Below, piece after piece: positions 1 through 8,880 of a DNA stretch of 15,031 nt (its first letter is position 1; the number at the start of each line of letters is the position of its first letter). The notes below the pieces were generated by a model, which was not told where the DNA came from, did no database searches, and saw nothing but the letters and a program-made list of their open reading frames with translations. The translations under genes were made by a program, and so were the position numbers. Source of the stretch: Beroe ovata. Lineage: Eukaryota; Ctenophora; Nuda; Beroida; Beroidae. The stretch covers positions 35,687 through 50,717 of the forward strand of contig CAMPET010000316.1 of the NCBI GenBank assembly GCA_946803715.1. The letters are read 5' to 3'.

Positions 1-20
1 TGTGTGTGTGTGTGTGTGTG
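1..20. repeat. (TG)10 microsatellite at left edge
   Basis: Ten uninterrupted TG units run into the left edge, so the tract may be longer. Confidence 0.9.
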
Positions 21-436
21 TTCCTATTATAGGAGGGTCCTATCATCATCTGTATGATAGAGGGAGACACCACAGTCACATAGCACAGTATAACAGCTAT
101 AAAACTATTGGTGTTAATGAGTGTTATCGCGACAGTACACATACACAGATTGATGCGGAATTGTGTGTCTATCAACAACAATGGGATAGACTCAACATTG
201 TAAACTGTGTCTATGATAACGTATGGTCACTGGTTAGGGGATTCGGTGATAAAAAGTTGATAAATGGGGAGAATTGAGGGACGTCAAATTTGACCTAACA
301 TAGACAAGCATTGCACCTTTGCATTGAAGCTGCATTATTCAAGAGTCCAATCAATCTTTTCCCACACGCACAAACACGCACAATGTCCCAGCACGTGCCA
401 AGGTACTCCAAAAACACACACTCTTCATGCAGAAAC

Positions 437-557
437 AAAGAAACACACACAAACACACACACACACAATCAAACACACACAAACACACATACACAAACAC
501 ACACACACAAACAAACACACACAAACACACATACACAAACACACAAACACACACATA
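437..557. repeat. CA-rich tract with ACAA interruptions
   Basis: About 120 bp of CACA with AAAC interruptions and two ACATACAC variants about 42 bp apart, which shows that a larger block was duplicated. Its open frames on both strands (His/Thr-rich or Val/Cys-rich) are repeat artefacts. Confidence 0.9.
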
Positions 558-653
558 GACGCCGTGGCAGTGCAATCACATTATAGCTGCTGCTCTATAG
601 CTAACTGGGTATGTACCTATTAGAGGGAGAGGAGGAAACCTGATTAATCAAGC

Positions 654-680
654 GTGGTGCAGTGGCACCAGTTGCACCAC
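654..680. other. Hairpin with 8-bp perfect arms
   Basis: GTGGTGCA at 654-661 is the reverse complement of TGCACCAC at 673-680, with an 11-base spacer. GTGGTG recurs at 711-716. No gene context is visible. Confidence 0.5.
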
Positions 681-1283
681 ACTTGCGCCAGGCTGTAGTG
701 GTAGTACAGCGTGGTGTGACCAAATGCACACCCTGAAGTGTGACTCGGGAGAGGTGTGTGGTTATAGACGTTTTTACGGAAGACATCGAATCTAGTCGAC
801 GGAATATGACGGAAAGTACAAATACCAAGTAACCTAGTAAACTTCATAATGTCAATATATGTTGCTCCTAAGCGGCGGAATTTCTACGAGAACCCATTAT
901 CACATTCTGATTGCACCTATTTATCCTGTTATCAAGTAATCAGCATAACAGAGGCTAATGATTACACTTACCGATGCAGATTAACTGTAGCAATTAGCAC
1001 TGAAATCCCATTAGCAAGAAAAACAACTATTATAATTCATAGGCTCAACTGCGTGCGATATTATGGAGCATGAAGACGCTACTAACTAGGAATTCTACTA
1101 CAGGTAACAACACTGACTTGATACAGGACACTGACCTATGTCATGAGGGGTTGAAAACAATACAACTAGGGCATATTGGCGCTACCACGGAGAGATATCC
1201 ATGTGATTATCATGAGGCGCTAGCTGCTGCTCTAGGTGGCAGTGCCAGAGGGACAGAGGGAGAGAGTCACGGTGTTGATGGAG

Positions 1284-1380
1284 ACTATGACAGTGTATAT
1301 GACTAGAACGTCATGTCAGTGTATGATCAATGTCATAGTGTCATGATCACTGTCATAGTGGCATTACGGTCACTGCCATG
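1284..1380. repeat. Short direct and inverted repeats of TGTCATAGTG
   Basis: TGTCATAGTG occurs at 1331-1340 and 1351-1360, exactly 20 bp apart. Related words in inverted orientation (TATGACAGTG near 1284, GTGTCATGATCAC at 1338-1350) give the stretch a dyad character. Confidence 0.5.
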
Positions 1381-1616
1381 AGTAATTCCACCTCCATTTC
1401 ACGGGTCCCAGCAATTGGCGATGCCACAAATCAAATCAATGAGCACAACCAAGCAACACTCTACAGTCTACACAACATGCGATGCACTTATACACATACA
1501 CATCTATAGTACAACTAAAATAGCTACTACACTGAGACTGGTCTCAACCTATCTGGAGACAGTTCCGAGAGATACACAGGGATACTATCATGATGACCAT
1601 TGAAGTGCCCGATAGA

Positions 1617-1624
1617 TATAAATA
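1617..1624 (+). promoter_or_regulatory. TATA-like box
   Basis: TATAAATA matches the TATA consensus. CCAAT boxes and E-boxes lie downstream rather than upstream, and no coding exon follows on the + strand, so a real promoter is uncertain. Confidence 0.2.
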
Positions 1625-1699
1625 TATCCCGTTAACGAGGTGTGATTTGTGTGTTTAAAACACGGCGCCACAACGCCGGTCGCGTGCTACATTCATTGA

Positions 1700-2030
1700 C
1701 CAATCAGCTCCCTCTATTTACCATTCCGATTACTAATAGCCAATCACCGACACGCCTCGATTTTCATTTTGTGATAAGGGAGGTCTAGATACAAAAACAA
1801 TAACAGAAAAAACACGTGACACAATTATAGGTACCAAAAAAACTCACACCCGTTAGCAAGCAGTTTATACTGAGAAATAGCACTCTGGAACCGGGGTCTC
1901 GGGTTGTGGCGTAATGTGGCGTCGCCTGTGGGGCTCTCACCACACGCACGTGTGTAGCTGTTCAGAGACTGCCACCAAAGTTCACGTTAATTGAAATCAG
2001 GTGTCACGTGACTGATAATCTATGATTGGC
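1700..2030. promoter_or_regulatory. CCAAT / E-box cluster
   Basis: CCAAT boxes at 1700 and 1740 on the + strand are followed by CACGTG at 1813, 1947 and 2005 (the last within the full palindrome GTCACGTGAC, 2003-2012), then an inverted CCAAT (ATTGG) at 2025. NF-Y binds CCAAT, and USF/TFE/MYC-type bHLH-zip factors bind CACGTG. Binding is inferred. Confidence 0.45.
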
Positions 2031-2480
2031 TATTTGGCATCGCTCTTATCAATAACCATGATGAGAAACTATTTGAGAGTGGTCAAATAAACACTCAGAC
2101 AACTCGGCTGCTCATTAAGGGATGGACTCAAATTGCGACACACATTTCAAACCCCCCCTGAGAGCGAGAGAGCGAGAACCATTGCGGAGTAGTGAGACAC
2201 AGAACCAAAGTGAACTGGGAAGGAATCATCACGATTCTCCAAAAACTCTCTCTCTCTCTCTCCGGTCCCCCCTCTTTCTATCTCTCAGCGTATGGTGGCA
2301 GTGTCGCTCGGTTACAATTAAACCTAATACGGCTGACAGTTCTCCCCCCCTCCCCGGGTGAACAACATCTAAAACATGAACCCCCTCTCTCTGTATGACG
2401 GTCGTTCAGTTATTATCACCATCTCAACCGTCACGAGAATAGGGGAACAGCTTTGATGTGAAAGTTTGACAGATGAACTT
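2031..2480. other. No gene recognised; CT-rich tract
   Basis: A pyrimidine-rich run at about 2247-2288, with (CT)n and ending in CTCAG, resembles a 3' splice site, but no coding exon follows. Open frames across it are low complexity. Confidence 0.4.
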
Positions 2481-2481
2481 C

Positions 2482-2603
2482 GTGTGTGTGAGTGTGTCTG
2501 TGTGTCTGTGTGTGTGTGTCTGTGTGTGTCTGTGTGTCTGTGTGTCTGTGTGTATACTGTATGCGTGTGTATGCGAGCGTCTGTGTATGCGAGCGTCTGT
2601 GTT
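2482..2603. repeat. TG-rich microsatellite plus 16-bp tandem pair
   Basis: Interrupted (TG)n with TGTC variants, ending in a perfect 16-bp duplication, ATGCGAGCGTCTGTGT, at 2571-2586 and 2587-2602. Confidence 0.9.
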
Positions 2604-3041
2604 GAGAACGCGATCGAGAACCTGTATGCATGGTATGCATATTGTAAAACTATGTACATAACTCAGTTCTCAGTACCAATGAACGCGGTTTTACTCTATA
2701 GGCTCGACTAAACCATGAACAATAGGTACTACGTAAGTGAGTAAGACGTGCAGGAACACAGCATTTTCACGCATCAACACGCAAGTCATAGCTTGACATA
2801 ATCACAGCAACACTGAGAGTCCCGCCTCAGAACTGCTCTCAGAGCCTCAGTGAGGGTGGAGCACAAGTTCCGATGATAACATCATCAGTCCTGGTCTTCA
2901 TTCAGAGAGAAGCGGCAAGACGAGAGAGAAAAAACAGAGTTCCGTCTAGAGCAGCAGAATCTAGAGAATGGTGGATAGGGAGGAGGGACACATATTAAAC
3001 ACCAACAAAACCTCTGTGATTCTTGTTGTAAGAGTTCAGGT
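2604..3041. other. No gene recognised
   Basis: Mixed-composition DNA with no long open frame, family motif or repeat of note. Confidence 0.5.
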
Positions 3042-3098
3042 CACGTGATCCAGTTCATGTCCAATGGAAATAGACATGTGGACTGTAGTAACCAATCA
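3042..3098. promoter_or_regulatory. E-box followed by two CCAAT boxes
   Basis: GTCACGTGAT at 3040-3049, then CCAAT at 3060 and 3092, 32 bp apart. A further GTCACGTGAT follows at 3262-3271. The CCAAT spacing is like the 33 bp and 30 bp pairs at 6450-6695. Confidence 0.4.
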
Positions 3099-3380
3099 GA
3101 GAGAGAGAGGGGAGGGATGAGAACCCGAGAAAAAACAACCTGCCTCCACCACCCCTATCTTGTAGCTCTATGGTTGAGAGTTGCATATTTTAACTCTGAT
3201 TCAAGTCTCTCTCACTCAAGAGAGATGTCCACTGAGAGAATGACAGATACAAACCACTCTGGTCACGTGATGAGAATACTGTGATTCTGCTGGAGGAGTT
3301 ATGTGGTTTCAGCCTATACGATACATAACGATATAACATCAGAATATAGAGGTTTAAAGTTGGTAAGCGTGCTCTGCAAC

Positions 3381-3411
3381 CCACACACACACACACACGC
3401 ACACACACACA
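3381..3411. repeat. (CA)n microsatellite
   Basis: About 30 bp of CA repeats with one CG variant. Confidence 0.9.
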
Positions 3412-3619
3412 AACGCATATGTAATATCGGATGACAGCAAGTTAAAACAAACGATGACAGGGAACATGCAGCTCTGTTACAGAGATAATTTTTCGCTGGG
3501 GTTACGAGTCTGTCACGAGGTCAGAACGTGTCCCATCATGACAAGGCCACGAGTGGCACAAAATAACACGTGACAAAATCAGGTGGGGCTTTTATGTCAT
3601 GTGGCATACAATGACCCCG

Positions 3620-3647
3620 NCACACACACACACACACACACACACAC
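3620..3647. repeat. (CA)n microsatellite preceded by one ambiguous base
   Basis: Thirteen CA units directly after the only N in the window (3620). The repeat length and the join here may be assembly-dependent. Confidence 0.9.
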
Positions 3648-4671
3648 GGTATGACAATGTGTTTAAAACAGCTGGACACAATCAGAGAAGTGTTCTTTTT
3701 TCCAAAACTTCACCTCGAGTTAGATGTCAGTGGTAATTGAAGCAATGTCTGAGAGTACCCCGCGACATACGTCTGGGAAATTACTGTGTGTTTTTAAAGT
3801 AACCAGCCACGAAACACACGCACGTCTGTACTTAGAGCTTGAGCAATTTCGTGGATTGGAATATAAGTCAAGGACAATTTGTTTGTGTGAGGCAAGGGTT
3901 GGTATGCGTGAGTCACGATGGCACGCGGGGGAAAAACAGAGAAGAAACAGAACTTGATATCAGCAGCAAACGCGTAGTCACGGATTCCACAACAATATGA
4001 ACCGATACAACTAATGCAAAGAGCACGGGATTTTCTGAGTCACTCGAAACTAGAAAGAAGAACCGATTTTCGTCGGAGAGATTGAAAATCTTATGAGTCT
4101 TCGCACAATTTGCACGCTACGTTATAAGGAATCAACTGAACTATGAATACAATGACGCTGTTTTTCTACCTCTTTACGATAATTAGATGCTCTGGTGGAC
4201 GTTTTCTCGCTTGATCTCACAGGGTTTCAGAGGACAATTGTCAGGTATGCTAGTTGATTGCAAACTAGAGGTGATATGAGGTGAGGGGAACCGAACAATT
4301 GCCAGAGGATCTGTAGCTACTATCACTGTTCTATTAGAGTTTGATTGTTAGTGAGTGAACATATTTTACTGACACACATTGGGTCGGGTTGTTTTCTATG
4401 ACCTAACTGAAAAAGCTAGGATAATGTAGGATAATGTAGGACATGAACAGTAACTGAATTCCCCAGCACAACTCGAGAAACTGCAGTAACCTCGGCCAAT
4501 AGAGAAATGTAATGAGAGAAAGCGATATTTTCCTCAATAAATAGTTGGAATTGGAGTTAAGATAGGGGATTTGAAACAGCTAATATTTCCTAATCTGATA
4601 TTCAGATATTTGCTTCCCTCAAACCATTACCACGGCTAACACATTCGTGGAGGGTATTAGCATATTCAAAT
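3648..4671. other. No gene recognised
   Basis: A 77-codon frame at 3724-3957 shows no recognisable motif. ATG at 4143 opens a 23-codon frame with a hydrophobic, signal-peptide-like start (MNTMTLFFYLFTIIRC) that stops at once; no convincing donor links it to another exon. The 10-bp unit ATAATGTAGG is repeated at 4421-4440. Confidence 0.45.
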
Positions 4672-4713
4672 TATGTGTGATATATGTGTGATATATGTGT
4701 GATATGTGTGATA
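4672..4713. repeat. Short tandem repeat of TATGTGTGATA
   Basis: About four imperfect copies of an 11-13 bp unit. Confidence 0.8.
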
Positions 4714-4821
4714 GGCGAATATTATATCGTTTGGCGGTGGTCAGCGCAAATATTTGTAGTTTAATAGCAGTCCTGATTCTCTGTTCTCTGCTTATTCCTG
4801 AGCTACGCAAATCTGCGCACT

Positions 4822-4912
4822 CAGCAACAACCACAACAACAACCACAGCAACAACCACAGCAGCAATAACAACCACAGCAACAATAACAAACACAGCAAC
4901 AATCACAGCAAC
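4822..4912. repeat. ACA/GCA trinucleotide-based repeat
   Basis: Interrupted repeats of ACAACCACAGCA type. In one frame they encode a Thr/Ala/Ile-rich stretch that follows a hydrophobic segment (see findings). Confidence 0.8.
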
Positions 4913-4913
4913 T

Positions 4914-5515
4914 GACAGAGAGGAGAATTCAACAAAGAGTCAATGCCATCATGATCGCGATGTTACTTTACCGCCTATGGTTTCCGATAGCATAGTATAA
5001 GACGTAGTTATAATGTGTCTAGATACTGGCAAATACTAACAGGATTAATACACGCACCATCATACGGATTCAAACTGCCCTAGGGCAAGTAATCACAATC
5101 AATTTGAAGCCCTGCCAATAGAATCTGATATACATGGTCGATCGGAAACATGGGCCGCAGGCTCAATCTATACAAGTCGATCAGCGGTCAAAGTCACTAC
5201 ATATAAACTGTAATCAAACAGTAGTGGTCGCGGATTATCAGCTCTCAATAAGCGAACAGTTGTGTGGCTTGTTTATAATAGAGCTCGAGTGCCGAGAATA
5301 TTTCGATAAATTTGGTACAGGAACCCTGCTTTCAACAGTATCATAGCAATGGGAGTCAAAGGAATGAATATTGTGTTACAGGACGGTAATCCCTATTTAA
5401 CAAGTCAATCGGAGGGCAATGATGCAGCTAGACTCTGAGTTGCGAAAGTTAGAGCGACGAATACGTTGTTACTTTGGAAAGTGAAGAGCGAAACACTGCA
5501 ACAAGAGTTCCACAT
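4914..5515. other. No gene recognised
   Basis: A 70-codon frame at 5134-5346 has no motif I can identify and no upstream or downstream exon that extends it. Nothing else is seen. Confidence 0.45.
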
Positions 5516-5516
5516 C

Positions 5517-5535
5517 ATCATTATTATTATTATTA
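5517..5535. repeat. (ATT)n tract
   Basis: ATC/ATT trinucleotides followed by ACAG. Short. Confidence 0.7.
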
Positions 5536-5608
5536 CAGTATTAATTATCAGTGAAATAATCTTCGCACACACACACACTCGTGAACAGTGGTTATTACAA
5601 TGTTACCA

Positions 5609-5643
5609 ACACACACACGCACACACACACACGCACACACACA
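5609..5643. repeat. (CA)n microsatellite with CG interruptions
   Basis: CACACACACG blocks over 35 bp. Confidence 0.9.
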
Positions 5644-5678
5644 GAATGACACACGCCTCAAATCCCGAGTACAAAATA

Positions 5679-5699
5679 TAACACCCACGGTGGGTGTTA
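5679..5699. promoter_or_regulatory. Perfect 21-bp palindrome
   Basis: TAACACCCAC (5679-5688) is mirrored exactly by GTGGGTGTTA (5690-5699) around a single G. The lack of a loop suggests a dimer binding site rather than a hairpin or terminator. Confidence 0.5.
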
Positions 5700-5736
5700 C
5701 TGTGCACTAGACTGTAGATAATTCACTGCATATTCA

Positions 5737-5819
5737 TGAGTCACGCAGTCACACATTACGTCATCATCGTGACAGGGTGTCACTAACGGTGACGTCACAC
5801 GTTAGATAGGATGACGTAG
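5737..5819. promoter_or_regulatory. bZIP site cluster (AP-1 and CRE-like)
   Basis: TGAGTCA (AP-1 consensus) at 5737-5743, TTACGTCA at 5756-5763, the full palindromic CRE TGACGTCA at 5790-5797, and the half-site TGACGTAG at 5812-5819. Four sites of this type in 83 bp is unlikely by chance. ATF/CREB/AP-1 binding is inferred from consensus only. Confidence 0.5.
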
Positions 5820-5973
5820 TAGTAGTGGTAGTATAGTGGTAATAGTCAGTGGTTTGCTTCATGAAAATAACGACTCCTCACGCTAGTTGTATCAATAAAT
5901 GAGAGGCAGGAAACTATGACTGTAGGAGAATCACTGAGAAAAGTAACGGAAACACTCCTCCCCTCCAACTTGA

Positions 5974-5981
5974 TATATAAG
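5974..5981 (+). promoter_or_regulatory. TATA-like box downstream of the bZIP cluster
   Basis: TATATAAG is followed by a GC-rich stretch. It lies 155-240 bp downstream of the bZIP sites. A start would be expected near 6005. The first long frame after that is the unrecognised 79-codon frame at 6069-6308, preceded by a two-codon frame at 6041. Confidence 0.3.
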
Positions 5982-6243
5982 AGAGGAGCGGCGGGGGGAG
6001 GCAAATTATTTTCTGATTAGTTCTCCCTACGATAATTAAAATGGGATGACACCAGGCTTCCCAAGACTATGAATTGTCAGTATATCTCTGTGATGGCACA
6101 GGGGGGCGAAAGTGGGGTTTGGGCGCCGGATCACGCTTCTACAGAGAGCAGTCACATCAGGGCGCATGATACGGGCAGCATCATCATTGGAAAAGGGAAA
6201 CAGGGTGCGAGTGTCCCAATTTGCGGTGCCCTGTCAAACTTAA

Positions 6244-6270
6244 CACGTGACAAACACGTGATAACACGTG
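6244..6270. promoter_or_regulatory. Three tandem E-boxes at helical spacing
   Basis: CACGTG at 6244, 6255 and 6265, each preceded by A and followed by A (ACACGTGA). Spacings of 11 and 10 bp place all three on one face of the helix. Confidence 0.5.
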
Positions 6271-6360
6271 ACTTTTATCCCTCAGGGAATCGCGTACTTG
6301 GACTTTGAGATGTGATTATGTTGTTTGTGAAACATATTGGAATAATTATAGCATCATTGC

Positions 6361-6368
6361 TATATAAG
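6361..6368 (+). promoter_or_regulatory. TATA-like box
   Basis: TATATAAG, 91 bp downstream of the triple E-box. A small promoter is possible, but no recognisable gene follows. Confidence 0.25.
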
Positions 6369-6449
6369 ATTGTGGGCAAATTCCACGGCATCTATGGTCA
6401 CTCCCAGCCCCCTCAGTTCACACAGTAGCAGTGTGCGTGTCGCAATTAT

Positions 6450-6695
6450 CCAATCAGCGTACAAAGTATGGAAACACACTGTCCAATCAGGAGCGAGAAA
6501 CAGTGTCACGTGTATTCGATACGGTGTTCACTACTTTTCGTACCAGTGTTCGAATGTTACAGTGTTTTTAATAATACTCGCACACTCTTCTACTATGCTT
6601 ACCGTGAAGTGTGGTGCTAGGTGATAGCGAGATATCACGTGATTCACATCGAGCTCGCTCATTGGTCGGGAGACCGGAAGCCGTGATTTAATTGG
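6450..6695. promoter_or_regulatory. Mirror-symmetric CCAAT/E-box module
   Basis: The order is CCAAT (6450), CCAAT (6483), CACGTG (6507), then CACGTG (6636), ATTGG (6661), ATTGG (6691). Adjacent spacings are 33 and 24 bp on the left and 25 and 30 bp on the right. GAGCGAG at 6491-6497 is matched by its reverse complement CTCGCTC at 6654-6660, next to the inner CCAAT on each side. This looks like a diverged inverted duplication of one regulatory block. Confidence 0.5.
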
Positions 6696-6701
6696 TCGTT
6701 G

Positions 6702-6720
6702 TACACACACACACACACAC
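6702..6720. repeat. (AC)n microsatellite
   Basis: Nine AC units directly beside the outer ATTGG box. Confidence 0.9.
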
Positions 6721-7166
6721 GGCATGAAATACATCATCCCTGATATGATGTATCTTGAAAGAGAAGTGTGACTGTTCACTCGACATTCCATTAGAACACG
6801 ACACACACACGCAAGCTATGTGTGTGTGACAAGTTTGCAAAGAGCCCGATACATGTCGTCATATTCTGTGAGGCGGAAAACACGGAAAAACTATTTCAGG
6901 ACGGGTCGTTGACTCTGGGACTCTTGAGCCACCATCTTGATGAAAAGATACATTGTGAAAACGCGCATTTTGCCATAGGTGTAATAGAGTCAGCTGTGTA
7001 AACTTTATAATAAACTAATAAACACGACTCATTGAGACAACACTGAGACTGTATGCAAAGAACAACACTCTGCTGGAAGATGCGGTGACTAACAAAAAAC
7101 ATCAGCTTTGAGTTGCAATGAACTCTGGGTATGAACAAAGCTCTAACTATCTCTCACTATCACGTG

Positions 7167-8790
7167 ACCGTGACGAATTATTTATGGTTTCATCTTGAGA
7201 ATGCTCCGTTTCACATATCACAAAAACCATGCGTTTAATTGGAGTGTGCATGGGTAATGTGAGTATCATGGAGATTAAATATTATACCATGAAGCCTTAC
7301 ACTACACTGTTTGAAAACGTTTAAAGTGCAAAGTGTGAAAATATTGAGCCACTCATTAACGGTGTTCTTTGTGAAATAATATTAACTTGATCCACAAAGT
7401 TGTGAAAATGTCATCAACGGATACCTACTACCCACCTATGCACTGTGACCATGTCAAGATATTGGTCAATTATTGTAGTTAACTGGCCCTCAAAAACATA
7501 ATAAGGGTACAAATCGTGGAAAACTACCTCTTGGAAATAAATTCCTAGGTATTGTGTGGACTGCCAATTCAAATGAATAGATTATTGACAGCCATTATTT
7601 GCCGAGAATTTAATCATCTAGCAATCACTGTGGCACGTGGATAGCCAATTTCATACACAAGTGACTAAATGGACTTGAATATCGGGGATCTTATTGCAGC
7701 AAATCATAGATGGCCTAATCTATCATGGTGATTTTGTCACATGCACTTGGGGTGAACAAAGCTGTTAACATTTTTTTTGATAACAAGGTCATGACAATCA
7801 TGTTGAAGAGAAAGTAAGAATGATACAAAGCTATCAAAAATTATGTGATACTGGCCTCCATCAGAGAATTGAACAGGTAGTTTTGACTGCACTGAGCGTT
7901 TATCACAACTATTTCAGAAACAATCTTCTGAAATGCAAAGTTCAACTATATCTGGGTATGATGACAGAGATTGGGAGAGAATAGCTGAATAGCAACAGTC
8001 AGGGTAGATGAGCTACTACATTACAGATAATATCTGCTTGACAATATCACTATCATATCTTGTGTCAAAACATGTATGTCATCCCATCCAAGATCAGGCT
8101 AGACTTCCTGATAACTGAAGCCATGCAAATCAAGAGCATGATGCTATACTAACTAAGATAGAGGAGGACAAAGAAATGCACAGATGATTGTACATATTGA
8201 TTGGTTACAAAACCATTACAGGAACAGACAGGTAAGGTTAAATTATTGTGGTATGAAGGGATATTAACAATATATGTGATATACTGTAGCCTTGATATGT
8301 TTACAACTCCGTGATTCGTGTAGAGTCTAGACTGGGAAGGTCTGCTAAAGAGATGTTCAACTGCCTGACTCCAGGCAGTGCAGAGCAGAAGAGGGAAAGA
8401 AAAAGGGAGAAGTAACTATCTTACTGGTAAAAGAGTAAGATAAAGCCTCTGTCATAAGCTATATCATGATTTAACATGATAACTCAGCCAGAGCAGCAAC
8501 TATTTTTGTGATTAGCATGCAGGAATAAATTAATTATCTTTCCAAGCTTTACTAGAAAATTCTTAGCCGGGGCTAATTTTCTGGACTCAAAAACCATGTA
8601 ATACTGCAGTAATTATGAGGTGCATACTGCATAGGAACAGTGACTCCAAAGAAACACCAAATTTAATGGAGACAAAAATGATCCTTCAACTTCCTGCAGT
8701 GTGAATCAAATTAATCCTGAAGACAATGAAATCAAATTATTTGAATGGATGCAACAATAGGCTAAATTTCATGTAGCCTATTTCATGTAG
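7167..8790. other. AT-rich, gene-free, stem-loop-dense stretch
   Basis: No open frame of 60 codons or more lies between 7139 and 8943. Perfect inverted repeats are seen at 7911-7934 (9-bp stem, 6-base loop), 8360-8379 (8 bp, 4), 8417-8442 (9 bp, 8), 8462-8481 (7 bp, 6) and 8756-8782 (9 bp, 9). Interrupted ones lie at 7525-7551, 7701-7734 and 8555-8581. The stems differ in sequence, so they are not copies of one repeat. Confidence 0.55.
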
Positions 8791-8791
8791 C
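8767..8791. repeat. TTTCATGTAGC direct repeat
   Basis: TTTCATGTAGC at 8767-8777 and 8781-8791. The first copy overlaps the stem-loop at 8756-8782. Confidence 0.6.
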
Positions 8792-8880
8792 TTGTCTGGC
8801 GATGCTAGACCGTTGACATGATGCAAGCCGCGCGCGCGCAAAACGAAATTCTCGACAGGGTCTATCATCGATCGACAACA
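8791..8880 (+). pseudogene. Degenerate partial copy of the 9140-9352 frame
   Basis: Read from CTT at 8791 this gives LVWRC, a TAG stop at 8806, then ARAQNEILDRVYHRST. The 9152-9291 copy reads LVRRC in the first part and ARVRNGILDICDRVYHRST in the last. The two share 21 identical bases (8853-8873 and 9265-9285). Relative to the second copy this one has an in-frame loss of three codons after ILD and a larger internal deletion. The stop and deletions argue that it is not functional. Confidence 0.4.

Larger units (their letters stand above)
558..1610. other. No gene recognised
   Basis: Short open frames are present (849-1073, 1070-1306, 1415-1603) but none shows a family motif, splice-supported extension or clear start. 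The stretch has a hairpin at 654-680 and a cluster of inverted and direct repeats at 1280-1380. Confidence 0.5.

Noticed and set aside
437-557. CRISPR-like or telomeric array
   Set aside because: Spacing is that of a simple dinucleotide repeat, with no repeat-spacer pattern and no TTAGGG-type unit.
311-623. Long open frames over the CA-rich tract, both strands
   Set aside because: Translation is pure low-complexity His/Thr or Val/Cys from a microsatellite; no start or motif supports a gene.
849-1603. Three short frames (849-1073, 1070-1306, 1415-1603)
   Set aside because: No recognisable motif, no mutual splice compatibility that I could find, and lengths expected by chance.
2369-2711. Open frames over the TG tract on both strands
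   Set aside because: Repeat artefacts, open on both strands because CA/TG repeats contain no stops.
3724-3957. 77-codon frame
   Set aside because: No family resemblance and no supporting splice or regulatory signals; chance frame is the simpler reading.
4143-4214. Signal-peptide-like short frame
   Set aside because: Hydrophobic start is attractive, but the frame stops after 23 codons and no good donor leads to another exon.
6069-6308. 79-codon frame downstream of a TATA-like box
   Set aside because: No motif and an upstream ATG-stop; kept only as context for the promoter finding.
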